Source of the DNA: Candidatus Acetothermia bacterium
Lineage (GTDB): Bacteria; Bipolaricaulota; Bipolaricaulia; RBG-16-55-9; JANLFV01
NCBI GenBank assembly: GCA_028275195.1
Contig: JAPWVC010000008.1
Span: 1 to 22,990, forward strand
DNA: 22,990 nt
Direction of reading: 5' to 3'
Under the pieces are notes generated by a model that searched no databases, was not told where the DNA came from, and worked only from the letters and a program-made list of their open reading frames with translations. Numbering within the stretch: position 1 is the stretch's first letter; every line of letters begins with the position of its first letter. Made by a program: the position numbers and the translations under genes. Positions 22,768-22,990 of this stretch are shown here, piece after piece.

Positions 22768-22989
22768 TTATGGCTTTGGGATCGCCACCAATAGCAGGAT
22801 CGAGGCGATGAAGCCTAAGACGGCATAGGTCTCGACGAAGACCCCAAGGGTGATGGCCTTCCCTGCCTCTCCAGGCTGCTTGGCGACCATGCTCGCGCCC
22901 GCGGCGCAGACCTTCCCTTGATAGATCGCTGAGATCAGCCCGGCCACCCCCACGGGGAGCGAGGCGAGGAAGATCTGGAACCCGATCCT
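22768..22989 (-). CDS. atpK: V/A-type ATPase subunit K (proteolipid c-ring), N-terminus outside the window
   Basis: The open frame enters from the right edge and ends with VLGFIASILLLVAIPKP, giving the last 74 residues of the ring-forming proteolipid. Two membrane helices are visible. The ion-carrying Glu lies in the second (LGVFVETYAVLGF), and GVAGLISAIYQGKVCAAGAS forms the preceding helix and loop. The region that would help to separate Na+ from H+ coupling is partly missing, so ion specificity is not assigned. A GTG at 22953 could look like a start, but the frame stays open to the edge with typical proteolipid sequence, so the gene is simply truncated by the window. Confidence 0.9.
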   Translation of the reverse strand, partial: RIGFQIFLASLPVGVAGLISAIYQGKVCAAGASMVAKQPGEAGKAITLGVFVETYAVLGFIASILLLVAIPKP

Positions 22990-22990
22990 G

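Noticed and set aside
1..22990. Many long open frames on the antisense strand of real genes
   Set aside because: They are a by-product of high GC with G/C-ending codons. They lack family motifs and have Arg/Pro/Ser-rich shadow composition.
1..22990. CRISPR arrays, tRNA or rRNA genes, transposases
   Set aside because: No regularly spaced repeats, cloverleaf-like stretches or transposase motifs were seen. The only mobile element is the intein.

Overview
This is a high-GC, gene-dense bacterial fragment with almost no intergenic space. Many genes overlap by 1-17 bases, and no tRNA, rRNA, CRISPR array or insertion sequence was seen. A hopanoid pathway beside an archaeal/Thermus-like V/A-type ATPase operon (order K-E-C-F-A-B-D) suggests a thermophilic or deep-branching bacterium, perhaps an uncultured candidate phylum. 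I cannot name the lineage from sequence alone.

Region 1 (1-1500, minus strand): an ECF sigma factor, then a membrane protein that sits where an anti-sigma factor would and ends in a glycogen-binding (CBM48-like) domain, then a secreted protein cut by the window edge. Region 2 (1680-2755, plus): lspA and tmk behind a sigma-A-like promoter whose -10 box lies almost on the start codon. Region 3 (2855-10527, plus): a tightly packed hopanoid operon. It holds an isoprenyl diphosphate synthase, hpnH, hpnG, squalene-hopene cyclase, ispH, a YjbQ-family gene, hpnC and hpnD. hpnE follows at 11227-12570, after an oppositely oriented NarL-type response regulator. Together these could take IPP/DMAPP (IspH) to FPP, to squalene (HpnD, HpnC, HpnE), to hopene (SHC), to adenosylhopane (HpnH) and ribosylhopane (HpnG).

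Region 4 (12594-14515, plus): a membrane histidine kinase and a second NarL-type regulator. The two regulator genes share an 81-bp block with one mismatch in inverted orientation, although the proteins differ clearly outside it. This suggests gene conversion or an inversion-prone repeat around hpnE and the kinase.

Region 5 (14442-22989, minus): the V/A-ATPase operon K-E-C-F-A-B-D, followed by a Clp1/Grc3-like polynucleotide-kinase homologue. Two anomalies stand out. Subunit B is interrupted by a 531-residue intein with LAGLIDADG endonuclease motifs and additional helix-turn-helix-like segments. Subunit A is broken by a frameshifting deletion of about 26 bases that removes exactly its catalytic P-loop, a position where inteins are known to insert in this protein family. 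These two points, the regulator repeat and the CBM48-tailed sigma partner are the main items for a second look.
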